DNA of 64,000 bases from Aliidiomarina sp. B3213 (GCF_003290085.1 NZ_QMKJ01000002.1:682001-746000); one strand, 5' to 3'. Counted from the stretch's first letter, positions 43,641 through 53,115 are shown. Program-made: numbers and translations. The notes: a model not told the origin generated them from the letters alone.

Positions 43641-44719
43641 ACGGCCTCCCTGGCTTGTTTAGGGAGCATAAGCGTAACAGCACAACCGCGATTATTGGCA
43701 ATGTCTACCGAACCACCCAGCTCTTTTAGTCGCTTTGAAACGCCCGACAGGCCATTACCTTCTTTAACGCCTTCGCATTCACCATTGTCAACAACGCGAA
43801 CCATATAAGTATCTGAAGTTTCGTCGAAATGTATCTCGCAGTTTTGCCCTTTGCTGTGTCGAATAATATTGGTAACAAGCTCGGTAAGTGCCAAAACGAG
43901 CGCGGTTTCTCGAGTCTTTTCAATTTGCGGCGGCAAACCACTGATCGCGGTTTGAAATCCTGCGTCATGTAATCTGTGCTCAAGTCTTTTCAGTTCAAGT
44001 ACTAAACCACCGTGCTGGTATCCCGACACACTTTGCCGCACCTGAGACAGGCTTTGCCGCGCTATATCACTGAGTTCCGCAAGCTGTTGCTCCGCTTCAG
44101 CGTATTGCTGCTTACTTAACTGCGCTTTCGCTAAGTCCGATTTCAGAATAATACTCGAGAGTGTATGCCCCAAGATGTCATGTAGATCTCGGGCTATGCG
44201 TTCCCGTTCTACATTTTTAGCCAACCTTTCTATTTCGTCTTCGCTGCGCTGCTTCTCACGCGCATAACGCTGCCGTAACCGCTCTACGCGTCCAAAAATA
44301 GCTACCGTTATGACGATTACAGAGCCGTAATGAATAAATAGGTCCCAGCCAACGCCCCACCAGAAATGAAACATGGCCATAGTTGCAATAACGCCAATAA
44401 CAGCAAATAAAGCGATACGCCAGCGATAAGCAAAACCGACAAAAAAGCCAACATAACTAAATAAAGCTATAGAACCTGAATTAAGTGGTGTAACCAAACA
44501 AGCAATAACAAACATGCCAATAATAGGAAGCCACATGCGTTGTGGAGGCAGTTGAAAGCAGTATAAATAAAGGGCAACAAATGCAACTAACGCAACCGAA
44601 AGAACCGCTATTTGTTCCCAGGAATATGGAAACAACACCATAGGCAAGATGTAAAAACCCAGGTTAAATAAGTAAATCCAACCGTGCTTTTGGTTAGGAT
44701 CAGTTTGCTCTTCAGTCAT
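43637..44719 (-). CDS. DesK-type membrane sensor histidine kinase
   Basis: A kinase of 360 residues with the ATG at 44719, chosen for AGG 7 nt upstream; an ATG at 44749 is less likely. About five to six membrane helices lie in the first 145 residues. A coiled stretch and HisKA_3 (ERERIARDLHDILGHTLSSI, phosphorylated His in RDLHDILGH) follow, then a HATPase_c (ALTELVTNIIRHS, DNGECEGVKEGNGLSGV). The membrane domain with short loops suggests a bilayer or cell-envelope signal as in DesK. The gene precedes the response regulator in the transcript and overlaps it by 4 bp. Export of a toxic compound by the neighbouring ABC transporter is a possible output, but unproven. Confidence 0.9.
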   Translation of the reverse strand: MTEEQTDPNQKHGWIYLFNLGFYILPMVLFPYSWEQIAVLSVALVAFVALYLYCFQLPPQRMWLPIIGMFVIACLVTPLNSGSIALFSYVGFFVGFAYRWRIALFAVIGVIATMAMFHFWWGVGWDLFIHYGSVIVITVAIFGRVERLRQRYAREKQRSEDEIERLAKNVERERIARDLHDILGHTLSSIILKSDLAKAQLSKQQYAEAEQQLAELSDIARQSLSQVRQSVSGYQHGGLVLELKRLEHRLHDAGFQTAISGLPPQIEKTRETALVLALTELVTNIIRHSKGQNCEIHFDETSDTYMVRVVDNGECEGVKEGNGLSGVSKRLKELGGSVDIANNRGCAVTLMLPKQAREAV

Positions 44720-44777
44720 AGCTGCACCTGACAATAAATCGAATTTCATTATGAAGATTTATTGCCCCTATCTCTAG

Positions 44778-44812
44778 TGACAAATGTCATGAACCATTGC
44801 TGACAAACGACA
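44778..44812. promoter_or_regulatory. Two TGACA-AA-TGTCA-like sites before the ABC transporter genes
   Basis: TGACAAATGTCA (44778-44789) is palindromic and TGACAAACGACA (44801-44812) is a weaker copy 23 bp downstream. They sit between the divergent kinase and ABC genes, a natural place for the LuxR-type regulator to bind. Confidence 0.5.
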
Positions 44813-44872
44813 CTGCCGAAGTTAAACCCTGATCGTTAAAGTTCTCCCATCACACATCATGGGACCTGAAAG

Positions 44873-45619
44873 ATGACACTGAGCTTGAATATTAAAAACC
44901 TGAATAAGTCTTATGGAAACAAACACGCACTTACCCAAGTAAACCTGCAAGCTAATTCCGGCGAGGTACTAGCCGTGCTTGGGAAAAATGGTGCGGGTAA
45001 AACTAGCCTCATTCAAAGCGTTCTTGGACTTCATACCTATCAAGCAGACTGTTTGGAAATATTAGGTGAAAAACAGGCCAACCATACCCGCTCGCAACAC
45101 CTTAAAAGCCGCATAGGCGTGATGATGCAAGTTGGGTCATTGAACGCAAGCCTAAAGGTTTATGAACAACTCGATTTGTTTTCTAGCTATTACCCGACTG
45201 GATTAAGCGCGGAGAAATTAATCGAAAAATTTAAACTCGAAAATATCGCTCAGCAAAAATTCGGCAAAATTTCCGGCGGACAGCGCCAGCAAGTGCTATT
45301 TGCGATTGCTGTTACCGGCAACCCTGATCTTTTGTTTTTAGACGAACCGACGGTGGGAATGGACATTGAAGCTAGGTTCCAACTTTGGCAGCAAGTTGAA
45401 CAAGCAAAAGCAGTAGGCGCCAGCATTGTACTTACCACTCACTATATAGAGGAGGCTGAACGCTTAGCAGACCGCGTAGCCATTTTAAGTGATGGTTCCA
45501 TATTAAAGCAGGGAACCTTACAAGAAGTGATTGGCGAACATGATTCTCTAGAGTCCGCATACCTTGAATTTATCACCCAAAATCGTGAAACCAGCACTTC
45601 GGAGTCCACTCATGCATAA
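44873..45619 (+). CDS. ABC transporter ATP-binding protein
   Basis: A 248-residue ATPase of the ABC-2/NatA group: Walker A GKNGAGKTS (about 36-44), Q-loop in MMQVGSL, signature ISGGQRQQVLFA, Walker B LLFLDEPTVGMD and H-loop LTTHYIEEAE. A C-terminal extension (residues 215-248) is short. Its partner permease gene overlaps by 8 bp. The pair would export an unknown compound or lipid. Divergence from the DesKR-like genes and the sites between suggest direct control. The start ATG has GACCTGAAAG upstream, with GAAAG as the ribosome-binding site. Confidence 0.92.
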   Translation: MTLSLNIKNLNKSYGNKHALTQVNLQANSGEVLAVLGKNGAGKTSLIQSVLGLHTYQADCLEILGEKQANHTRSQHLKSRIGVMMQVGSLNASLKVYEQLDLFSSYYPTGLSAEKLIEKFKLENIAQQKFGKISGGQRQQVLFAIAVTGNPDLLFLDEPTVGMDIEARFQLWQQVEQAKAVGASIVLTTHYIEEAERLADRVAILSDGSILKQGTLQEVIGEHDSLESAYLEFITQNRETSTSESTHA

Positions 45620-46349
45620 CCAAAATATCTACCTCAAAGAAAGTTATTATGACTTGTTAAGCTTATGGCGCACCCCAGCATTTTTCTTGCCCGCCATTCT
45701 TTTTCCAGTGGTTTTCTACGTGTTCTTTGGCATTGTTTTTAATATGAGTTCGGGGCACGCCGAATACATGCTGGTGTCTTACGCATGCTTTGGCATGATG
45801 GGGCCTTCCATGTTCAATTATGCGACGGCGGTGGCTAGCGACCGAGCACACGGATGGCTTACTTTAAAGCGCACGTCTCCGATGCCGCTATCTGCATATA
45901 TTGTGGCTAAGTTTTTCAGTAGTTTGGTTTTTGCAGCCTGTATCGCTCTTATTCTGTTTGTGGTTTCGGCAGTCTTTGCGAACGTGCAACTGTGGCCGTG
46001 GCAATGGGTTAGTTTATTCATCATTCTACTTTTGGGCACGCTTCCATTTGCACTCATTGGCTTATTACTAGGCCTGTGCCTTTCCGATAAAGCTGCGCCA
46101 GCGCTCGTTAACCTGATTTACCTACCGATGGCTTTCCTTTCAGGCCTTTGGATGCCTATTTCTATTCTTCCAGACTTCGTTGGCACTATTGCTCAGTGGC
46201 TTCCTGCTTACCATTATTCGCAGCTCGCACACGCAGTGATTGGTACTGACCAAGGGCAATCCTTGTTGCTGCATGTTACTTACTTAGTGGCTTTCTCAGC
46301 GGCAATGCTTGCTGTTGTGGCGTGGCGCTTTCAGCGCATGTCTAAATAA
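45612..46349 (+). CDS. ABC-2 type transporter permease
   Basis: A 245-residue permease with six membrane helices (about 20-42, 55-75, 95-120, 135-160, 168-190 and 215-238). The ATG at 45612 is the natural start; it is followed by MHNQNIYLKESYYD and overlaps the ATPase gene by 8 bp. An upstream in-frame ATG at 45564 is unlikely. The FLSGLWMPISILP segment near 180-195 is characteristic of ABC-2 permeases. It follows the ATPase and precedes an amidohydrolase 13 bp later, so all three may be one transcript. The substrate is unknown. Confidence 0.9.
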   Translation: MHNQNIYLKESYYDLLSLWRTPAFFLPAILFPVVFYVFFGIVFNMSSGHAEYMLVSYACFGMMGPSMFNYATAVASDRAHGWLTLKRTSPMPLSAYIVAKFFSSLVFAACIALILFVVSAVFANVQLWPWQWVSLFIILLLGTLPFALIGLLLGLCLSDKAAPALVNLIYLPMAFLSGLWMPISILPDFVGTIAQWLPAYHYSQLAHAVIGTDQGQSLLLHVTYLVAFSAAMLAVVAWRFQRMSK

Positions 46350-46362
46350 GGAGGGATGAACT

Positions 46363-47637
46363 ATGAAAAAGATTTTTCTCATTATTGCAGTACTCGCAGT
46401 GTTCATTTCGGCTTTCGCATTACTGCCAACACCAGACCCAACTCCGGATGCGAAATCAAATAATTTTATTCTTGGACCTGTTCACATTTTCGATGGTCGT
46501 GATGCTATCCAGGAAAAGTTCATGGAAGTGAGAGACGGGCATATTTACGCATTGCACGAGTCGATGCCGGATAGCGATTTAGTTCACATCGATGGCCAAA
46601 GCCGCTGGGTAACTCCAGGGTTAATAGACGCTCACGTTCATGCGTGGGGCAACGCTTTAGTTCAAACCCTTTCTCGCGGTGTAACCACTGTTGTTGATAT
46701 GTTTGGCGACCCCAACTTTTTGATGCAACACCGAGCCCAACGCGAAGTCTCCGAGTACACCCACAATGCTGATATTTTTGGTGCAGGGCTTTTAGTTACC
46801 GCGCCAGATGGACACGGCACCCAATATGGAATTTCGGTACCAACCATGAGTTCGCCAGACCAAGCAGAGCAACTTGTCGAGCAACGTATAGAGAGTGGTT
46901 CCGACTTTATTAAAATTGTTTACACCCGCGAAACCTCGACATACCAACATGCACCTTCTATTTCATTGGAAGAGCTAACCGCAGTAATCGAGGCAGCACA
47001 TGCTAACGACATGCTGGCAATTGTTCACATTGCAGACCATGATTCAGCATTAGACGCAGTGAGAGCCGGAGCAGACGGTTTAGTGCATAGTTTTTTTGAC
47101 CAAGTAGTTTCAGACGAACTAATTAGCCTCATGCAAGCAAACGGTACCTTTGTTATTCCTACCATGATTGTATACGAGGGCATGCTTCGCGATGAGTTGA
47201 ACCAAGAGGTTTTGTATTCTAATGACTCATTAACTATAGAAAGATCAGCACGAAGCACATTGCAACGGAGCTTTGGAGCGGATAACCAATTCCCTGCGCA
47301 TTTTTATAACAACCTGCTTGAGACAACAGGCAAAATGCATGAAGCGGGTATTCCTATTCTAGCGGGAAGCGACGCCCCCAACCCAAATACTGCTCATGGT
47401 TGGTCACTTATTACTGAAATGCTCATGCTACAAAAAGCTGGCATGCCTGCGGCAGAGGTTATCCGAGCTGCAACTGCAAATACAGCGCAGGCGTTTTCGT
47501 TAGAACACAGAGGAGTTATTCAACCCGGTGTACGGGCAGACTTCGTAGTACTGGACAGTTCACCTTTAACCGACCTAAGTGTGTTTTTAACACCGCATGA
47601 GGTTTGGAAAAATGGCTTTAGTGTAGCTACTCAGTGA
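46363..47637 (+). CDS. Secreted or anchored amidohydrolase
   Basis: A 424-residue amidohydrolase with an N-terminal membrane/signal segment (MKKIFLIIAVLAVFISAFALL). Metal-binding IDAHVHAWG (about 86-94), KIVYTRE (bridging lysine region), LAIVHIADH (His), HSFFD (His) and AGSDAPNPNTAHGWSL (catalytic Asp) are all present. It resembles the enzyme at 35898-37397 but is shorter. It starts 13 bp after the permease gene, with a GGAGG site, and is the third gene of the ABC set, which suggests that the exported compound is processed by it. Its last 11 bp overlap the convergent PAS-GGDEF gene. Confidence 0.85.
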   Translation: MKKIFLIIAVLAVFISAFALLPTPDPTPDAKSNNFILGPVHIFDGRDAIQEKFMEVRDGHIYALHESMPDSDLVHIDGQSRWVTPGLIDAHVHAWGNALVQTLSRGVTTVVDMFGDPNFLMQHRAQREVSEYTHNADIFGAGLLVTAPDGHGTQYGISVPTMSSPDQAEQLVEQRIESGSDFIKIVYTRETSTYQHAPSISLEELTAVIEAAHANDMLAIVHIADHDSALDAVRAGADGLVHSFFDQVVSDELISLMQANGTFVIPTMIVYEGMLRDELNQEVLYSNDSLTIERSARSTLQRSFGADNQFPAHFYNNLLETTGKMHEAGIPILAGSDAPNPNTAHGWSLITEMLMLQKAGMPAAEVIRAATANTAQAFSLEHRGVIQPGVRADFVVLDSSPLTDLSVFLTPHEVWKNGFSVATQ

Positions 47638-49300
47638 GCTCTGTTTTGTGAGCCTTTTTAATGGCGTACATGCGTTGGTCTGCAAGTTCTAAAAGTGCCT
47701 TGGAAGTTTTTGCGTCTACCGGGTAATAAGCTACTCCAATACTAACACCCACTGGCTTAGGGCTTTTATATTGCTTAGCCAGTTTTTGGGTGGCGTCTTC
47801 AAAACGTTTCACAATTTCGTCGATGAAGGTTTTAGATTTAACACCATTGATTACAGCGACAAACTCGTCACCACCCACACGAGACAACACATCACTTTCA
47901 CGTAACTCTGACTTCAATAAAACTGCTAACTCCACTAAGAAATCATCACCAGCAGCATGTCCCACATGATCATTCAGCGACTTGAAGTTATCTAAGTCAA
48001 AGTATAAAACCGCCGACAAATGTTCTTTATCCTCGCGGTAAGCTTCGCTACTAATAAGCTCTTCTAGTTCTCTATCTAGCGCCCTACGATTCAACAAGCC
48101 CGTAAGTGGATCTTCGTGCACCAAGCCCTCAAGTTTGTCTTGCTTTGCAATCAACTCCGAAATGTCATTGGACACGCCAATGTAGTGCGTAATTTCGCCG
48201 TCTTCACCCATCAAAGCGTCGATAGTCAACAATTGCGGAAAGGCTTCACCTGACTTCTTCCGATTCCACAGCTCCCCTTTCCAATGGCCCGTTTGGGTAA
48301 TTTCTGCCCACATTGCTTGGTAGAATGATTTAGGTTGGCGACCCGAAGAAAGCATGGAAGGGTTGTTACCCACAACCTCTTCTTTGCTATACCCTGTGAG
48401 GTGTTCAAAGGCCTTATTTACGTCAGTAATTCGCGCTGAACTGTCCGCTATCATGACCGATTGGTTTGTTGCAGAAAATACGGCGGACATTAATTTCAGC
48501 TGCTCTCTTTGGCGCATTTCCTCGGTTACATCGTGTAAATAACCATGCCAAATAACAGAGCCGTCCTCCATTTTCTGTGGTGTCGATTTCCCTTCTACCC
48601 AAATCTCACCTTTTTGCGGATGGTTCACACGATAGCTTGCATTCCAATCTTGAGAATACTGCATCGATTTAGAAATGCTATTTTCTACTCTGTGTCGGTC
48701 TTTCGGCGACAGCACATCCATTACAATAGAGGCGTCTTCTATAATCTGTTCTGGCTTACAGCCATATATTTCTTCAACTTTCGCAGATGCAAATGGAAAG
48801 GATGCATTGCCTTGGCTATCGATTTTGTATTGGTATACGAAACCAGGAAGATTGTCGGTAAATAGCTCTAATTTTTGCTTTAGCCGCTCTATTTCTTTTT
48901 CTTTTTCCCACTGCTCGGTAATGTCTACATGAATGCCGTACATCCATTCGGGGTTACCGTCTTTGTCCCATGTGAAAACTTTACCCTTATCGAGCACTTT
49001 AACTAAGTGGCCTTGTTTGTGCCTCATACGTGCTTCACAAACATATTGCTCGGTTTTTCCAGTGAAGTGTTCTTGCAACTTTTGGTTGGACAATTCGAGA
49101 TCTTCTTCGTGGGCAAAACTCATCCAAGTTTCAATGGAAACAGGAGAAATTTCACTAAGTGTATAACCAATAATATTGGCCCATGCTTCATTAAAACGCG
49201 TTTCCCCAGTTTGTACATTCCACACCCAAGTTCCGACGTTACCGCCTTCCAATATGAGATGGTTATCTTGCGCGAGTTGTTCGAAATCTCGGTTAGTCAT
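47627..49300 (-). CDS. PAS3-GGDEF diguanylate cyclase
   Basis: A soluble protein of 557 residues from the ATG at 49300; a TTG at 49333 would extend it by 11. No good ribosome-binding site settles this. PAS1 at about 15-130, PAS2 at about 135-255, PAS3 at about 265-380 and GGDEF at about 385-555. The catalytic loop is GGDEF (about 473-477), with RESD at the I-site five residues before it, so it is an active, feedback-inhibited cyclase. PAS1 and PAS2 closely resemble PAS1 and PAS3 of the GAF-PAS4 kinase at 11930-14677. The MASE3 phosphodiesterase gene is divergent, 155 bp away. Confidence 0.93.
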   Translation of the reverse strand: MTNRDFEQLAQDNHLILEGGNVGTWVWNVQTGETRFNEAWANIIGYTLSEISPVSIETWMSFAHEEDLELSNQKLQEHFTGKTEQYVCEARMRHKQGHLVKVLDKGKVFTWDKDGNPEWMYGIHVDITEQWEKEKEIERLKQKLELFTDNLPGFVYQYKIDSQGNASFPFASAKVEEIYGCKPEQIIEDASIVMDVLSPKDRHRVENSISKSMQYSQDWNASYRVNHPQKGEIWVEGKSTPQKMEDGSVIWHGYLHDVTEEMRQREQLKLMSAVFSATNQSVMIADSSARITDVNKAFEHLTGYSKEEVVGNNPSMLSSGRQPKSFYQAMWAEITQTGHWKGELWNRKKSGEAFPQLLTIDALMGEDGEITHYIGVSNDISELIAKQDKLEGLVHEDPLTGLLNRRALDRELEELISSEAYREDKEHLSAVLYFDLDNFKSLNDHVGHAAGDDFLVELAVLLKSELRESDVLSRVGGDEFVAVINGVKSKTFIDEIVKRFEDATQKLAKQYKSPKPVGVSIGVAYYPVDAKTSKALLELADQRMYAIKKAHKTELTE

Positions 49301-49455
49301 GGCATACGACCAAGTATTTATATTAGCTTTCAATAATATCAGTTATAATATAATTTACTTTGAGTATTGTTGGATTGATTTATATCAACTCTTTAGTGCT
49401 TTTTTGTTGGTAGCATTAACAACTAGTAATGAAATTGAGCACGGGAACCTAACCC

Positions 49456-52281
49456 TTGAACATACACGCTTCTCATAGGAAAGATTTTAAACAAAGCCGC
49501 GCGCTCTTTTTAATTATGTTAGTTGTGGCAGCTTTTGGCTTTGTGGCTCAAATTAGCGGTGTATTTTCCATTCAGCCAGCATTTCTTGAATTACATACCA
49601 TCTTTGAAATTAGCTCCGTGGTGGTTTCCGTACTTTTATTTTCTGTGGTTTGGAATACCCGTAGGTTCACCCAGTCATACAATTTGGTTGTGATGGGGTG
49701 TTTAATGCTAGTGGTGGCGATTTTAGACTTCTGCCACACCCTTTCCTACTCGGGAATGCCTAACTTTGTAACTCCTGCAGGGCCCGAGAAAGCAATCAAT
49801 TTTTGGTTGGCCGCTCGATTAGCAGGCTCGATTGCTCTACTTATTTTGGCGGTTGCGCCATGGGTAAAAATACCCAAGTTTAATAGTTATAAGTTACTCA
49901 GTAGCATGCTGGTTCTGAGCTTGGTCGTTATTTACCTGGTGTTATTTCAACCACAACTTATCCCTGACACGTTCGATTCGACCACCGGGCTTACTTTCTT
50001 CAAAAAAAGCTTCGAGTATGTGCTTATTGCTATCAACGCATGCGCCGCGACCCTATTTTTTATTTCATTAAAAAACCGAAAAACGGGCACAAATAACAGC
50101 GCACTACTTAACGTAGCCTTGATTGTCATTATTAGTGAATATTTCTTCACGCTATACGCCGACGTAACTGATATTTTCAATCTTTTCGGACATGTTTTTA
50201 AATTATTTGCTTATCTGTTTTTATATCGAGCTGTGTTTGTGGAGGCTGTTACGCTGCCCTACGTGTCTCTTGCCGAAGCTAAACATCAACTTTCAGCCAC
50301 TATCAGCACCCTGCCAGACTCTGTTTTTGAAATTACAAAAGACGGAGAAATTATTCACATTTATTCGAACCATGAAACGGCTGATTTAATACCCCAGGAC
50401 CCGCTTGGTCAAAATATTTTTCAAATACTTCCCGACAAAGCAGGAAAGCAACTGAAAGTAGCAATGGTTCAAGCATTTCGTTCAGGTAAAAGTAAACGCA
50501 GTGTATTTGAGCTGTGCCACGAGTACTTTGTGGAAGCTTCCGTAGCACTAAATAAAAGCGCCCCTGGAGAACAAACTACATACCTCGTTGTCGCACGAAA
50601 TATCTCAGACAGAGTTCAACAGTTGGAAGAAATAAGAACGCTGTCTATGGTGGTTGACCAAAGTCCTATTCCTATTTTAATTACCAATACCAAAGCCGAA
50701 ATTGAATATGCAAACCAAGCTTATTCTCGCTTTTCTGGCTACTCCCTGCCTGAGCTTTTAGGGAAAAACCCCAATATAGTAGCCTCGGCAAAAAACAGAC
50801 CTGCAATATACGAAGATATGTGGGAAAAATTAGTAAACAAAACCATGTGGCAAGGCGACATCATTAATGTCGATGCGCAAGGTAATGAGATAGTTCAACG
50901 AGCTACGATTTACCCCATTCACAATGAAGAAGGCGAAACCTATAAATACATTTCTTTCCAACCCGACGTTACCGAACTACTAGAAAGCCAAGCCCGTGTA
51001 GACCAACTTTTTTATTACGACGAAATCACCAAGCTACCCAATGGCAACGCGTTTGAGTCGACCTATGGCAACTTAAAAGAGCCTCAAGGAGCGGTTTTCT
51101 ATATTGATTTAGATAACTTCAAACTCGTAAACGACGGATTAGGCATAGAGGTGGGTAACCATGTTTTATTCACGCTTGGGGAAGCAGTAGCAAGAGTTAT
51201 GGCTAATCATGGTAAAGCTTTCCGACTCTCCGGAGATGTTTTCGCAGGCATTGCTCCAGAAACTCCAGCAAATGAGGCAGCGCAAATTGCCGATGAATTG
51301 CTTGCCGCCATTCGCAAGCCCATAAAGGTAAGCGCAGAAGTCATTGTGGTCACCGCGTCTATCGGTATTCATTTATACAAAAAGGTCATTCACTCGGTGG
51401 AAGACACGTTGCGTTCGGCAGAAGCAGCCATGTACCACGCAAAACAAAGCGGACGAAATAACTTCCAGTTTTTTGAACCACGGTTACAACAAGAAGCAAA
51501 CCGACAGCTTCAAATTCTTAATGCGTTAAATTTCGCCATTGAAAAGAACGAATTTCATTTAGTATTCCAGCCGCAAGTACGAACTCACGAAACCGTTCCT
51601 TTTGGCGCGGAAGTTTTAGTGCGATGGGAGTCTTCAACGCTTGGCGTTGTGCCGCCTGGAGAATTTATTCCGCTTGCAGAAATGGGCGGCCTCATAGGCG
51701 ATATAGACCGCTGGGTATTTTTAAATGCCGTACAGCAGCTACATGATTGGAAAGAGCAAGGTTTAAAAGACTTCCAACTGTCTATTAATTTGTCATCCGT
51801 GCGTTTTGAAGACCCCGAGCTTATCGATAAGTTATTGGCAAACTTAGAGCCGCTAAATGTAGAGCCTCATGAAATTGAGCTGGAATTAACCGAAACTTTG
51901 GCAATGCATCATCCAGAGCAAGCTTTAAAGACTATTCAAGCTTTGCGCGCCGAAGGATTCAAAATAGCGTTAGACGACTTCGGAACAGGGCACTCGTCAA
52001 TTAGCTACTTGCAGCGTTTCGGTATAGACAAATTAAAAATAGACCGCTCGTTTGTGACCAATGTACATAAATCTCACAAAGGTATTTCGATTGCTCGCAG
52101 TATTATCGATCTGGCTCACGGCCTCGGCGTTAAAACTATTGCTGAAGGAGTGGAAACAAAAGAAGAGCTAGAGAAACTTACTGAACTCACCTGTGATGAA
52201 ATACAGGGTTATTATTTCAGTAAGCCTCTTACTGCCAGAAAACTTTTTGCCTTCATTACCAGCCAGAATTCCGCTCAGTGA
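49456..52281 (+). CDS. MASE3-PAS-PAS-GGDEF(degenerate)-EAL membrane phosphodiesterase
   Basis: A 941-residue protein starting at a TTG at 49456, with GGGAAC about 7 nt upstream as a weak site. Residues 1-265 form a MASE3 membrane sensor (FLELHTIFEISSVVVSV, ILDFCHTLSYSGMPNF, TDIFNLFGHVFKLFAYLFLYRAVF). Two PAS domains follow (275-390 and 395-510), then GGDEF at 520-680 with the loop changed to SGDVF near 591, and EAL at 690-935 with EVLVR near 717, LELTET, DDFGTGHSSI, KIDRSFV and AEGVET. Cyclase activity is probably lost and phosphodiesterase kept. With the adjacent PAS3-GGDEF cyclase it could form an opposing pair. There is no overlap with neighbours. Confidence 0.9.
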   Translation: MNIHASHRKDFKQSRALFLIMLVVAAFGFVAQISGVFSIQPAFLELHTIFEISSVVVSVLLFSVVWNTRRFTQSYNLVVMGCLMLVVAILDFCHTLSYSGMPNFVTPAGPEKAINFWLAARLAGSIALLILAVAPWVKIPKFNSYKLLSSMLVLSLVVIYLVLFQPQLIPDTFDSTTGLTFFKKSFEYVLIAINACAATLFFISLKNRKTGTNNSALLNVALIVIISEYFFTLYADVTDIFNLFGHVFKLFAYLFLYRAVFVEAVTLPYVSLAEAKHQLSATISTLPDSVFEITKDGEIIHIYSNHETADLIPQDPLGQNIFQILPDKAGKQLKVAMVQAFRSGKSKRSVFELCHEYFVEASVALNKSAPGEQTTYLVVARNISDRVQQLEEIRTLSMVVDQSPIPILITNTKAEIEYANQAYSRFSGYSLPELLGKNPNIVASAKNRPAIYEDMWEKLVNKTMWQGDIINVDAQGNEIVQRATIYPIHNEEGETYKYISFQPDVTELLESQARVDQLFYYDEITKLPNGNAFESTYGNLKEPQGAVFYIDLDNFKLVNDGLGIEVGNHVLFTLGEAVARVMANHGKAFRLSGDVFAGIAPETPANEAAQIADELLAAIRKPIKVSAEVIVVTASIGIHLYKKVIHSVEDTLRSAEAAMYHAKQSGRNNFQFFEPRLQQEANRQLQILNALNFAIEKNEFHLVFQPQVRTHETVPFGAEVLVRWESSTLGVVPPGEFIPLAEMGGLIGDIDRWVFLNAVQQLHDWKEQGLKDFQLSINLSSVRFEDPELIDKLLANLEPLNVEPHEIELELTETLAMHHPEQALKTIQALRAEGFKIALDDFGTGHSSISYLQRFGIDKLKIDRSFVTNVHKSHKGISIARSIIDLAHGLGVKTIAEGVETKEELEKLTELTCDEIQGYYFSKPLTARKLFAFITSQNSAQ

Positions 52282-52310
52282 ACAGCTGAACGTTTCTGGC
52301 TTAACGCAAA

Positions 52311-52988
52311 TCAGCCAGTCGCAGCAGAAATTGCCGGCACGGTTGCCGCTATAATCACGGTAACCTCAATGGCAGCAATGATTTCTTTAGTCAGCTCACC
52401 GAACTGATTGCCTTTCGCGATATTCTCGATTGCTGCTTTGTGTTCTTTTAACTCTTTCTTGCTCAACGCTTTCCCAAGGATCTTAAGCGCTTTAGCGATA
52501 GAAATAAGCAAAACCATACGCGGGTCTGTATTCTCTGACGGCTTCATAATAGTGTCGCGTATGTCTTGAATAAGCTGGGCTTCTATTCGAGGTTGCTGTG
52601 ATGTGTAGCGGCGCGCTTTGAAAACCCAAAGAACTTTATGAATTTCTTTCTCAACAATATGCTTTTCGGCCAAACTTTCAGCCACGCGGTGATTCAAGCC
52701 TTTCATAGCTGCCAGCTTAGTTACCCAGTGCTTTAACTTTCTATTTTTTTTAGACGCTCTAAGCTTCTCTATAACTTCCCTTAGCAATGGCTCGTCTGCG
52801 GTTGCGCCTTCTTTCAACACAACGATATTCTTTTTACCTTCAGTCAACTCAATTTGCTGCTCCAAAAGAAGCTCTGCAAGCATAGACGCTGCAATTCCAT
52901 ACTGTAGGAAGCCTACCTGAAGTCGGCCTTTTGCGCCGTGCAGAGCTAATAACACGAGCTTTTCATGTAATTTCAACGTGTCTAACAT
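52311..52988 (-). CDS. GPP34 (Golgi phosphoprotein 3)-family protein
   Basis: A 225-residue bacterial GPP34-domain protein with the ATG at 52988, which has GGAGA 9 nt upstream; a start at 53003 is possible. LKLHEKLVLLALHGAKGRL at the N-terminus matches the usual family start, followed by a helical core and a hydrophobic C-terminal segment (IAAIEVTVIIAATVPAISAATG). In yeast and animals the family binds phosphatidylinositol 4-phosphate at the Golgi; bacteria lack that lipid as a rule, and the bacterial function is unknown. The family is common in actinobacteria and occurs less often in proteobacteria. It is convergent with the MASE3 gene and divergent from a secreted metalloprotease. Confidence 0.78.
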   Translation of the reverse strand: MLDTLKLHEKLVLLALHGAKGRLQVGFLQYGIAASMLAELLLEQQIELTEGKKNIVVLKEGATADEPLLREVIEKLRASKKNRKLKHWVTKLAAMKGLNHRVAESLAEKHIVEKEIHKVLWVFKARRYTSQQPRIEAQLIQDIRDTIMKPSENTDPRMVLLISIAKALKILGKALSKKELKEHKAAIENIAKGNQFGELTKEIIAAIEVTVIIAATVPAISAATG

Positions 52989-53115
52989 AAATGCGTTCTC
53001 CATTTGAGTAACGCCAACAGATTAGCACTGCTTGACGAATTCTGACATTTTTCAATTGAACCAAAATGTTTCAAAAAGCGACTAATATTCAATCAATATT
53101 CAAGGACGCTATTCC

